The notes under the pieces were generated by a model that was not told the origin of the DNA, ran no database searches, and saw only the letters and a program-made list of their open reading frames with translations. From contig CAZJRF010000060.1 in assembly GCA_964548475.1 (NCBI GenBank), positions 1-11,598 of the forward strand: a stretch of 11,598 bases of DNA. The letters run 5' to 3'. Shown here one piece after another: positions 1-6,139 of this stretch (position 1 is its first letter; each line of letters begins with the position of its first letter). This DNA comes from VGBK01 sp964548475. Its GTDB lineage: Bacteria; Actinomycetota; Acidimicrobiia; Spongiisociales; UBA11373. The position numbers and the translations under genes were made by a program.

Positions 1-30
1 CCTGTCGCGCCCTTTGCCCCTCCGGCCCTT

Positions 31-102
31 CCGGGGGCATCTCCCCCGGCTTCCCGCGATACAACCCCCTCCCTAACCCTCCCCCGCCCCCGCGGGGGAG
101 GG
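31..102. repeat. Two G/C hairpins downstream of the lgt-like gene
   Basis: Two perfect inverted repeats lie between the window edge and the stop of the minus-strand lgt-like gene. The first has 7-bp arms at 31-37 and 43-49 with a 5-nt loop. The second has 11-bp arms at 77-87 and 92-102 with a CCCC loop. Neither is followed by a T-tract on either strand, so they are either intrinsic-terminator-like stems of the U-poor kind or copies of a palindromic extragenic repeat; the second closely resembles the hairpin at 5118-5143. Bases 1-30 show nothing I can assign. Confidence 0.5.
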
Positions 103-124
103 AATGCCCATCGCCTCCACCGCC

Positions 125-940
125 TCAAGCCGAAGCCGGATAAGCCCGGGCTGCCCACCAGGCTCTCACCCTGGGCACCGCCAGCCATACGCCCGCGGTC
201 AGCGCCACCAGGGCGAAGACCGCCGGGTCGAACCACCCCGGGGTGGACCCCGGCTCAGGCACTCGCAGCGGCCCGATCAGCAGGCGGACCAGGGCGTAGC
301 CCCCTACCACCACCGCCAGCGCCATGCCATCCCTCCGGCCCCTCTTGAGGATGACGAGAGCGACCACGGCCAGGGCGGCCCCGGCCAGCATCTCGTAGAT
401 CGGCAACGGGTGCACCGGCTGCGGCCCGATCAGCAGAACCAGGGGCGAGTGGGCGGCCTGGTACCCGTGGGCCAGGCTCCCCCTCGGGTAGGTGATCCCC
501 CACGGCAGCCCGGTGACCTTCCCGAAGCAGCACCCGGCCAGCAGGCACCCGGTGCGCAGCAGGAGAATCCCCACCCCGAGGGCCGGAGCGGCGGCGTCGG
601 CCAGGAGGGTCACCGGCACCCGGGCCACCCGGGCAGCGGCCAGCCCACCCAGTGCCGTCCCCAACAGGCCGCCGAAGATGGCCATGTTCCCGAACCGGAG
701 CTCCACCACCTCATCCAGACTCCCGAAGAAGGGGTCGGCTGCCGTCGCCGCCGCCCACAGCCGGGCGCCGATCAGCCCACCCAGCCCGACGGCCGTAACC
801 GTCGCCGCCGTCACCCGGGGGCCCATCCCCCGCCGGGCGGCCACCAGCCCGAACAGCCCACACCCGGCAACAAGGGCCAGCACGGTGAAGGCCCCATAGG
901 CGGACACCTCCCAACCGCCCAGGTGCAGGGTCGGATTCAT
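125..940 (-). CDS. lgt: Divergent prolipoprotein diacylglyceryl transferase (Lgt family)
   Basis: The 271-residue polytopic membrane protein belongs by pattern to the Lgt family, which transfers diacylglycerol from phosphatidylglycerol to the lipobox cysteine of prolipoproteins. Visible family marks are GGLIGARLW near residue 54, FGGLLGT near 89, the core RTGCLLAGCCFGK at 129-141 followed by LPWGITYP, and VHPLPIYE ending at E183. R129 aligns with the essential arginine of the GRxGN motif. Two features differ from the classical enzyme: the conserved HGG is FGG here, and the core loop is Cys-rich (RxGCxxxGCC) instead of RxGNFxN. This points to the divergent Lgt-like subgroup, so activity on lipoproteins is likely but not certain. 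The start ATG lies 4 bp after the stop of the lipoprotein protease gene, with no strong ribosome site of its own, which suggests translational coupling. The length is normal for the family. Confidence 0.78.
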   Translation of the reverse strand: MNPTLHLGGWEVSAYGAFTVLALVAGCGLFGLVAARRGMGPRVTAATVTAVGLGGLIGARLWAAATAADPFFGSLDEVVELRFGNMAIFGGLLGTALGGLAAARVARVPVTLLADAAAPALGVGILLLRTGCLLAGCCFGKVTGLPWGITYPRGSLAHGYQAAHSPLVLLIGPQPVHPLPIYEMLAGAALAVVALVILKRGRRDGMALAVVVGGYALVRLLIGPLRVPEPGSTPGWFDPAVFALVALTAGVWLAVPRVRAWWAARAYPASA

Positions 941-944
941 CGGG

Positions 945-3365
945 TCACTCGCCCACCTTGGTCAGCGAGATCGTGCCCCGCATCTCAACATCCCCTTCCT
1001 CATCGAAATTGACGACTCCGAACGAGCCGGACATGGTGCTCCCAGCCGGGGTCAGCGAGAAGGCCGCATAGGACTCCTCATCGACGGTGTCGAAGACGAT
1101 GCTGCCCCCCTCCACCCGCCACGGGATCCCCGGTGCGGACTGGTCGTTGGCCGACAGCACCACCGTGCCCGGCTCCTCGAGCGTGCCGGTGAAGGTCAAG
1201 GTGATGGGGAACCCCTCCCGCATCTGCTCGATGGCCTCCGCCATCCCCTGCTCGAGCTCCTCCCCGAACTCGTCGGCACAGGCCAGCACCTCGTCGAAGG
1301 CGTGCCAACCGGGCTCGACCACCGTGCCATCGGGCAGGGTCGTGCCCTCGGGCACCAGGATCTCCGTCAGGGTGAGAATGCCGGCCCAGGTCCCGGCGAT
1401 CTCGGTAGGTTCGATGAGGATGCGGCTCCCGGCGCCGTTGTCGAGGCGTTGCACGAAGATCGTCACCGGGTACTCGCCGGAGACTGTCACCTCCCAGTCC
1501 ACCTCCCCGGGCGCGCTCAGATAGGCGGGTGAGGAACCGCCGAGGGCGTGGTCCCCGCTCACCGAGATGGAGACCTCGGTGCACTCACCCCGGCATCCGG
1601 CCACCGTCGCCCGCACCCGGTACTCGTTGGGCTCGCCGCTGGTCGCCACCGCGTCCACCACCCCGAAGAAGACCAGCTGCTCCCCGCTGATCGCCTCCAT
1701 CCCCTGCCCCGTCCGCACCCGGTTGATGACGGCGCGCACCGCCTCGTCTACGGCGAGCACACCTGCTCCCATCCCCGGGGAGACGGGCATGTCCGGGTCG
1801 GCCGGGTCGGCGGCAGCTACGCTGGTACGGGCCGTAGCTCGCAGGATGTCCTTGATCTGCTGAGCACTGAGCGTCGGGTCGAGGGCCTTCATGAGAGCGA
1901 TCGCCCCGGTGACCTGCGGCGCCGCCATGCTGGTGCCGCCACCGTAAGAGAGCGGCCACTGTTGCTGAACACCGTTCACCGTTCTGGTCGCAGTGCCGTA
2001 CACGGTGCTGTGGTCGACCACAGTCCCGTCGGCCCCCACCCCCCGCACCGCCTCATGGCCGGGGGCGGCCAGGGTCACCTCATAGCTGTCGCTCGACATG
2101 TTGCTCGAGGATGCCGTCGTCCCATCGTTGTTCACATTGCCGACCGTGATCACGTTGGGTAGCGGGAAGCCACCCGGAAAGCTCCGTGCGCCGTCCGGGG
2201 CAGTACCGTTGTTGCCGGCGGAGGCCACGAAGACCACATCGGGATGGTCCCGGGCCATCTGCTCGAAGAACCGCCGATAGGCCGCCGGGACTTCTGCGCC
2301 GCCGTTTCGGAGTCCCCAGGACATGTTGATGACCTTTGCTCCGGCCTCGACCTGGCGGAGCAGACCCTGCAAGCCGCGCACGCTCCAGGTGGCCCCGGCC
2401 GCAGTGGTGAACTGGGTCGGGTCGTTGGGATCGGGAACCGCCGGCGCGTAGGCCGGGAGATCATGGTCGTTGATGCTGGTGTACAAGAGCTCGAGGCGGT
2501 CGCCCAGTACCGGGGTGGCGATGCCGACGGCCCCCCCATCGTTAGCGTCGCCCCCGATGATCGTCGCCACCGCCGTGCCGTGCCCGCCGTCGGGCATGGC
2601 GAACTGGCCCTGCCAGTAGTCGACGGAGACCGTCTCCGGGGACGGGGTCTCGTCACCCGCCGGGTTCAGGCTGCGCACGCTGGCCTCGTCGAACTCCCCG
2701 CTGCCCCTCCATAGCTTGGTGTCGGTGATGCCGACCTTCACCCCGAATGGATCGATCCCGCTTCCCCGGATGTACTCCCAGGCCCGGTCGAGCCCGATCG
2801 CTCGATAGCCGCCGCCGTGATCACCGCCGTAGACGGGATCGTTGAGCGGGCTGGTACGCACCCCCCGTAACTCTTCGTCCAACAACACCAGCTCGTCGGC
2901 GTAGGCGAGCTGCACACCGGCCGAGGCGCGGGCCGCCTCGACGGCGGCGCTCACCGCCGTCTCGTCACCGGCCGGCAGGGAGATCTGGTAGAGGTCGAGG
3001 TACTCGAGGACGCCGATCACCGTTCCCCCGAGCGACGTAGCGAGTTCGTCGGCTCTCGTCGCCGGCGAACCGGGCTCGAGCACCACGATCATGCGGTCGG
3101 TCTGCAGGAGCCCGCCTTCGATCTCGACCACCGCCGACGGGTCGGTGGCCGCCACCTCGATGCGGCCGAGAGCCACCGTTCCCTCCGGGGTGGTCGTCAC
3201 CGATTCGGGCGGGAGCGTCGTCGAGGATGCGTCGGCGGGCGGGGTGGTGGTCGAAGGGCCGCCCGACGTGTCGAACACACTGCCGCCGCCACCCGAACAG
3301 GCCGCGCAGAGCGCCACCACCAGCACGGGAGAGAGGATCGACACCGAACGCCGGGCTTTCACCAT
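945..3365 (-). CDS. Lipoprotein S8-family subtilase with C-terminal beta-rich extension
   Basis: An 806-residue exported serine protease. Residues 1-23 are a signal peptide ending in LCAAC, a slightly imperfect lipobox with C23 as the lipidation candidate. A Thr/Pro linker (about 37-62) follows, then a subtilase propeptide-like region (about 90-160, starting RMIVVLEPGS). The catalytic domain spans about 175-545: D215 in GITDTK, H262 in GGHGTAVA, N385 in ASAGNNG and S479 in GGGTSMAAP, so the triad and oxyanion Asn are complete. After it come a PPC-like beta region with a close Cys pair (C591, C595) and a last segment from AGTWAGIL (about 657) to the end that looks like a small beta-barrel domain of unknown role. 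The ATG at 3363-3365 is chosen because AGGAGG (3372-3377) sits 6 nt upstream. The gene is followed after 4 bp by the lgt-like gene, which fits a surface lipoprotein. The substrate cannot be read from sequence. Confidence 0.92.
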   Translation of the reverse strand: MVKARRSVSILSPVLVVALCAACSGGGGSVFDTSGGPSTTTPPADASSTTLPPESVTTTPEGTVALGRIEVAATDPSAVVEIEGGLLQTDRMIVVLEPGSPATRADELATSLGGTVIGVLEYLDLYQISLPAGDETAVSAAVEAARASAGVQLAYADELVLLDEELRGVRTSPLNDPVYGGDHGGGYRAIGLDRAWEYIRGSGIDPFGVKVGITDTKLWRGSGEFDEASVRSLNPAGDETPSPETVSVDYWQGQFAMPDGGHGTAVATIIGGDANDGGAVGIATPVLGDRLELLYTSINDHDLPAYAPAVPDPNDPTQFTTAAGATWSVRGLQGLLRQVEAGAKVINMSWGLRNGGAEVPAAYRRFFEQMARDHPDVVFVASAGNNGTAPDGARSFPGGFPLPNVITVGNVNNDGTTASSSNMSSDSYEVTLAAPGHEAVRGVGADGTVVDHSTVYGTATRTVNGVQQQWPLSYGGGTSMAAPQVTGAIALMKALDPTLSAQQIKDILRATARTSVAAADPADPDMPVSPGMGAGVLAVDEAVRAVINRVRTGQGMEAISGEQLVFFGVVDAVATSGEPNEYRVRATVAGCRGECTEVSISVSGDHALGGSSPAYLSAPGEVDWEVTVSGEYPVTIFVQRLDNGAGSRILIEPTEIAGTWAGILTLTEILVPEGTTLPDGTVVEPGWHAFDEVLACADEFGEELEQGMAEAIEQMREGFPITLTFTGTLEEPGTVVLSANDQSAPGIPWRVEGGSIVFDTVDEESYAAFSLTPAGSTMSGSFGVVNFDEEGDVEMRGTISLTKVGE

Positions 3366-3555
3366 GACCTACCTCCTGACCGGGGCGACGCTCCCGCTGA
3401 ACGGGCAACACCGCAGAAGACGGGCCCTTGTACCACATGAGGGCCTTTCTCGCCCACCCCCGGTGAAGGACCAAGCGCTTGCGTCCCGCTCGTGACCGCG
3501 GCAGCCCCCCACCCTGAACCCTCCCCCGGCGAAGCCAGGAGAGGGAGTAGCAGCA
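3366..3555. other. Intergenic region upstream of the subtilase gene
   Basis: This 190-bp gap holds the AGGAGG ribosome site of the subtilase (3372-3377), a 6-bp inverted repeat (3423-3428 and 3440-3445) in its presumed leader, a perfect 10-bp palindrome CAAGCGCTTG at 3472-3481, and an imperfect G/C palindrome at 3519-3545 resembling the other extragenic repeats in the window. I could not pick a convincing -10/-35 pair. No gene is supported here. Confidence 0.45.
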
Positions 3556-3888
3556 TCAACCAAGGTCGGCGAGGTAGCGGGCCACCAGCCTCGCCCGGGA
3601 GCGCAGCCGGGCAGCCTCATCGGGCCGCCCATTCTGTTCGTACTCGGCCGCGGCGGCCCGCAGATCCTCGGCTTCCCGCAACAGGATACCGGCCAGGTCG
3701 TCGGCGGTGAGGTGCCGACGCGGCAAGTCGCCCCAGCCCTCAACCTCCCTGGGGTGGGAGGCGTCCAACTCGACCGCCTCGGCATTGCCGATGGCGGCCA
3801 GCAGGATCCGGAGCTGATCGACCGACGCGGTGTCGCCCGTTTTGCGGGCCACCAGCAAGTCGGCCTTCAGCCGTCCACGGATGTCCAT
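3556..3888 (-). CDS. Short GatB/YqeY-domain protein
   Basis: A 110-residue soluble, mostly helical protein. The opening MDIRGRLKADLLVARKTGD, the segment LRILLAAIGNAEAVELD, then the central ADDLAGILLREAEDLRAAA and EYEQNGRPDEAARL match the N-terminal helical part of YqeY-type proteins, whose domain is shared with the tail of the GatB amidotransferase subunit and is thought to bind tRNA. Family members usually have about 150 residues; this one stops at RYLADLG, where relatives read ILEEYLP and continue with a second small domain, so only the first half is present. The start ATG (3886-3888) is preceded by GGAGG five bases upstream, and this excludes the much longer open frame that runs through the toxin gene. 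It lies 50 bp downstream of the toxin stop on the same strand and may be co-transcribed with it, but a functional link is not implied. The cellular role of the family is poorly known. Confidence 0.75.
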   Translation of the reverse strand: MDIRGRLKADLLVARKTGDTASVDQLRILLAAIGNAEAVELDASHPREVEGWGDLPRRHLTADDLAGILLREAEDLRAAAAEYEQNGRPDEAARLRSRARLVARYLADLG

Positions 3889-3938
3889 GTTGTCCTCCAA
3901 GCATCCACCCGGCCAACGTCGCCGTGTGTAGCAGAGCT

Positions 3939-4268
3939 TCAGCCTTCGCAGTCGACGGCCACCGCCAGGGCTCCGCAGATCTGCCGCATCCGCTCGTCGC
4001 TCAGGCGGCCGAGACGCTCGACGAGCACGGCAACCGAGACGCTCTCCACCGAATCCAGGTTCACCGCCGACCGCCGCGGCACCGGGTCGTCGCCGGCTTC
4101 GAGCACCACCTCGCTGGGCAGGCGGCGGAGCCGGGTGGTACACGGGGCCACCAACGCCCGCCGCAGCCGGGGTATCGCCGCATCGCGCGAAAGGACCACC
4201 ACCGGGCGGCGCCCGGCCTCGGGCAGCTCGCACCACCACACCTCACCGCGGGACGGCAGGGACGTCAC
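3939..4268 (-). CDS. mazF: MazF/PemK-family toxin (mRNA interferase)
   Basis: A 109-residue protein matching the MazF/PemK endoribonuclease toxin fold. It has the N-terminal RGEVWWCELP (7-16), then AGRRPVVVLSRD (18-29), the VAPCTTRLRRLPSEV block (40-54), the strand SAVNLDSVESV (67-77) and the closing helix LGRLSDERMRQICGALAVA. Family members cleave single-stranded mRNA at short sequences when not held by their antitoxin. Length and order of elements are complete, so the gene looks intact. The start is GTG at 4266-4268, overlapping the antitoxin stop as GTGA, the usual translational coupling that makes antitoxin first. The cleavage specificity cannot be predicted. The family call is secure; activity is inferred. 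Confidence 0.88.
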   Translation of the reverse strand: MTSLPSRGEVWWCELPEAGRRPVVVLSRDAAIPRLRRALVAPCTTRLRRLPSEVVLEAGDDPVPRRSAVNLDSVESVSVAVLVERLGRLSDERMRQICGALAVAVDCEG

Positions 4269-4501
4269 GAGGAAGCCGCCGCCTCTCGGAATGAGGCCAA
4301 GTCACCCCACTCGTCGGCTTCATCGGGAGGATGGCGGTCGTAGGCACGGTAGAAGGCGTCGATCTCGGCCCGCCGGTGTCTGTCGAGCAGTGCCCGCAGC
4401 GCCTCGTCGAGCAAGCCGGCGTCGTTCACCCCCGCCCGGGCGCGGCGCGCCGCCTCCAGGAGCTGCCCATCGACGGTGGTACTCACTCGCACCCGAGTCA
4501 T
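4265..4501 (-). CDS. Ribbon-helix-helix-type antitoxin, partner of the MazF-type toxin
   Basis: A 78-residue protein placed directly before the toxin, as antitoxins usually are. Residues 1-45 (TRVRVSTTVDGQLLEAARRA, then a helix ending in LDEALRALLDRH) read as a ribbon-helix-helix DNA-binding unit: a basic strand RVRVSTTVD followed by two helices. The acidic and aromatic tail (about 48-78, with FYRAYDRHPPDEADEWGDL) is the expected toxin-binding segment, which would be disordered when free. There is no Shine-Dalgarno sequence; the ATG (4499-4501) sits 6 nt after a -10 box, so the gene is probably leaderless. Phased repeats overlap the promoter and start codon and are the likely site of autoregulation by the toxin-antitoxin complex. 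The specific antitoxin family is uncertain because these small proteins diverge fast. Confidence 0.82.
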   Translation of the reverse strand: MTRVRVSTTVDGQLLEAARRARAGVNDAGLLDEALRALLDRHRRAEIDAFYRAYDRHPPDEADEWGDLASFREAAASS

Positions 4502-4530
4502 GCCATAACTATGCCATGAATATGCTGCAT
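4500..4530. promoter_or_regulatory. Operator-like direct repeats phased by 11 bp
   Basis: On the plus strand ATGCCAT occurs at 4500-4506 and 4511-4517, and a third related copy, ATGCTGC, starts at 4522. The starts are spaced 11 and 11 bp, one helical turn each, so all copies face the same side of the DNA. They cover the -10 box, the spacer and the antitoxin start codon. Ribbon-helix-helix antitoxins typically bind such short tandem sites cooperatively, so this is a natural autoregulatory operator. The binding itself is inferred. Confidence 0.6.
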
Positions 4531-4536
4531 CGACAA
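4502..4536 (-). promoter_or_regulatory. Leaderless promoter of the toxin-antitoxin operon
   Basis: Reading the minus strand, TTGTCG (4531-4536) is followed by exactly 17 bp and CATAGT (4508-4513), and the ATG of the antitoxin begins 6 nt later. This geometry places the transcription start at or next to the start codon. No ribosome-binding site is visible. The -35 matches TTGACA at 3 to 4 positions and the -10 matches TATAAT at 4 of 6. The region is locally AT-rich in a very G/C-rich neighbourhood. Confidence 0.6.
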
Positions 4537-4570
4537 GGCTCGGCTCAGGCAGCCTCCACCCGGGCGGGCC

Positions 4571-4978
4571 TCACTCCTCTTCCTCGTCGATCACCCGTTG
4601 CTGGCGTTCGGGCCAGGGGTGCTCCCTGATCCACTTCGTCGCCTCCCGCCCGGCCTCCCCGAGCAGCCGGGTCACTTCCACAGACCGGGCATCGGCGTCG
4701 CCGCCGGGGCGCTCATCCACCTCCGCCGCCAACTCCCCCACCTCCTCGGCGAGGATCATCAGCCACTCGAGGGGGGCATGCCGCTGGCGGCCCCACTTCT
4801 CCTCCTGGCGCGTCCGCTCGTCGCGGACCATGCGCAGGACCAACTCGATAGGGTCCCACCACCTCCTCCCCCGCAGGCCGCTCCGTTCGCCCTGGGGAAC
4901 GACCGACGGCTTCGTGCAGTCCTCGACCAGGGCGGCCGCCACCGCCGCCACCTGGATGGCTTCCGTCTCGATGCTCAT
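4571..4978 (-). CDS. MazG-like all-alpha NTP-pyrophosphohydrolase-type protein, rearranged motif order
   Basis: A 135-residue helical protein. Residues 54-82 carry ERTRQEEKWG, then HAPLEWLMILAEEVGE, the hallmark of small MazG-like proteins in which the EExxE acidic motif binds magnesium and the enzyme removes pyrophosphate from NTPs. In those relatives a helix of the type ELIQVAAVAxAxxE closes the protein and supplies the second acidic motif. Here that segment, EAIQVAAVAAALVED, lies at residues 6-20, before the EExxE helix, so the order looks circularly permuted. The C-terminus is a different helix (about 97-130) ending in EEEE. The ATG at 4976-4978 is preferred over one 7 codons upstream because GGAGG (4984-4988) lies 5 nt before it. 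The gene stands alone upstream of the toxin-antitoxin operon. The catalytic role is inferred from motifs; the name MazG here is unrelated to an operonic link with mazF. Confidence 0.7.
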   Translation of the reverse strand: MSIETEAIQVAAVAAALVEDCTKPSVVPQGERSGLRGRRWWDPIELVLRMVRDERTRQEEKWGRQRHAPLEWLMILAEEVGELAAEVDERPGGDADARSVEVTRLLGEAGREATKWIREHPWPERQQRVIDEEEE

Positions 4979-5015
4979 CACGTCCTCCGGACGGGCCAAG
5001 AGCTGGGCGTTGCGA

Positions 5016-5021
5016 AGGGTA
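5016..5021 (-). promoter_or_regulatory. Candidate -10 box of the MazG-like gene
   Basis: TACCCT on the minus strand fits the TANNNT -10 pattern and lies about 37 nt upstream of the ATG, which has its own GGAGG site. No clear -35 partner is visible, so this is only a candidate. Confidence 0.25.
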
Positions 5022-5040
5022 GAGCGCCGCGGTCATCGCC

Positions 5041-5160
5041 TCCCGCGGCGCGAGCAAGGAGACCCCCACCCCACTCCTCCCCCGCCGCCGTGGGCCAAAG
5101 GAAGCCCCCACCCCCCGCCTTCCCCCGCTGCCGCGGGGGAGGGAGTATCACCCTAGGGTG
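5041..5160. repeat. G/C-rich palindromic extragenic repeat cluster
   Basis: The divergent gap between the MazG-like gene and the TrkA-C gene holds C-tract blocks and a hairpin with arms at 5118-5128 and 5133-5143 (11 bp with one G-T pair, loop TGCC). It is followed at 5151-5158 by the palindrome CCCTAGGG. The hairpin is nearly the same as the one at 77-102, and related blocks occur at 3519-3545 and near 10109-10135. It looks like a dispersed extragenic palindrome family rather than a gene-specific terminator, since it sits upstream of both flanking genes. Confidence 0.55.
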
Positions 5161-5257
5161 CCGCTCGTCAGGTACACCACTCCGAGGCAGGGGCCTTCCG
5201 GGGAGCATGCGGAGACGCGGATCGAAAGCCCGCAGGGGCCTTCCCGGCCCACCCGAC

Positions 5258-5303
5258 TAACTTTCCCTTGCCGGCTACGCGAGTTCTCCTCGAGGAGCAA
5301 ACA
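5258..5303 (+). promoter_or_regulatory. Candidate -10 and palindrome-embedded ribosome site
   Basis: TAACTT at 5258-5263 fits the TANNNT -10 pattern, without a good -35. The Shine-Dalgarno GAGGAG (5292-5297) is the right half of a perfect 12-bp palindrome CTCCTCGAGGAG (5286-5297), 6 nt before the GTG start. The left half could pair with the ribosome site, most easily between two transcripts or with slight opening at the centre. Confidence 0.35.
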
Positions 5304-6062
5304 GTGATTGCAGTCGTTTCGTTGTTCGTGGTGGTGGTCGTGGGACTGCTCATCACCCGCATCGCCGCCGTTGCCCTCATCGCTACCGGCCTGCCCGCCG
5401 ATGTGGCGCGCTTCCAGGCCCGGTCCGCCCTCACCGGCGTGGGCTACACGACCGGCGAAGCCGAAACCGTGGTGGGGCACCCCTTGCGGCGGCGCATCGT
5501 GATGTGGCTCATGCTGGCCGGGAATGCCGGGTTCGTGATCATCGTGGCCTCCATGGTCCTGTCATTCGCCACCAGCGGGGACACCGGGGATGCCCTGGAG
5601 CGGCTGGGTATCGCCGTGGGAGGCCTCCTGCTCCTGTTCCTGATCGCCCACAGCCGCTGGTTCGAACGCCGGCTCACCGCGCTGATCACTCGCGCCCTGG
5701 GCCGCTTCTCCGACCTTGACGTGAGAGACATGCACCACCTGATGCATCTCAGTCGCGACTACGCGGTCACCGAACTCGAGGTGATGGCCGGCGACTGGCT
5801 CGCTGAGAGATCCCTGACCGACCTCGAACTCCCCGACGAGGGTGTGATCGTGCTCGCGGTGCGGCGCGCCCGCGGCGACTTCCTCGGGGCTCCCCGTGGA
5901 CGGACCGTCGTGCATCCCGGCGACACGCTCTACCTGTACGGACGGGCCTCCATCCTCAGCGACCTCGACGAGCGCCCGGCCACCCCGGTCGGGGACGAGG
6001 CCCACCGAGAGGCCGTGGCCGAGCAAGGGATCCTCGAGGAGAAGGAAGAGGGGGAGGGCTGA
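5304..6062 (+). CDS. Membrane protein with C-terminal TrkA-C (RCK-C) domain
   Basis: A 252-residue protein with three predicted membrane helices (about 3-28, 65-89, 101-116) and a cytosolic C-terminal half. Residues about 153-222, from AVTELEVMAG through the strand VIVLAVRRARG and HPGDTLYLYGR, match the TrkA-C/RCK-C ligand-binding fold that regulates potassium channels, K+/H+ antiporters and other ion transporters. The loop SALTGVGYTTGEAE (41-54) followed by GHPLRRR is a distinctive conserved-looking stretch between helices 1 and 2; it echoes selectivity-loop wording of Trk-type channels, but the protein is far too small to be a full transporter. The GTG at 5304 is chosen because GAGGAG stands 6 nt upstream; a TTG 12 codons earlier has no ribosome site. 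The tail is acidic (EEKEEGEG). It may be a regulatory subunit or a minimal ligand-gated membrane sensor. No transporter partner lies beside it. Confidence 0.75.
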   Translation: MIAVVSLFVVVVVGLLITRIAAVALIATGLPADVARFQARSALTGVGYTTGEAETVVGHPLRRRIVMWLMLAGNAGFVIIVASMVLSFATSGDTGDALERLGIAVGGLLLLFLIAHSRWFERRLTALITRALGRFSDLDVRDMHHLMHLSRDYAVTELEVMAGDWLAERSLTDLELPDEGVIVLAVRRARGDFLGAPRGRTVVHPGDTLYLYGRASILSDLDERPATPVGDEAHREAVAEQGILEEKEEGEG

Positions 6063-6069
6063 CGCCAGA

Positions 6070-6101
6070 CCGGGCCCGAGCCCGGGAGGGTGCCTTCACC
6101 C
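6070..6101. terminator. Hairpins between convergent genes
   Basis: Two short perfect stems lie just after the plus-strand TrkA-C gene and before the end of the converging minus-strand gene: CCGGGC/GCCCGG (6070-6075 and 6080-6085, 4-nt loop) and GGGTG/CACCC (6088-6092 and 6097-6101, 4-nt loop). No U-tract follows on either side. The position suggests a bidirectional terminator; strength is unknown. Confidence 0.4.
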
Positions 6102-6139
6102 AGACTGATGGGGCTGCGCCCGCCGGGGGTGCCCCTACG

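Noticed and set aside
945..3365. Subtilase as an inactive homolog
   Set aside because: Asp, His, Ser and the oxyanion Asn are all present in intact motifs and the propeptide is retained.
3889..4239. Upstream extension of the YqeY-domain frame across the toxin gene
   Set aside because: The GGAGG-supported ATG at 3888 begins exactly at the family's N-terminus; the extension overlaps the toxin in another frame and is Arg/Pro-rich.
5041..5150. CRISPR-like array from repeated C-rich blocks
   Set aside because: The blocks are unequal, low-complexity and lack regular spacers; no cas genes are near.
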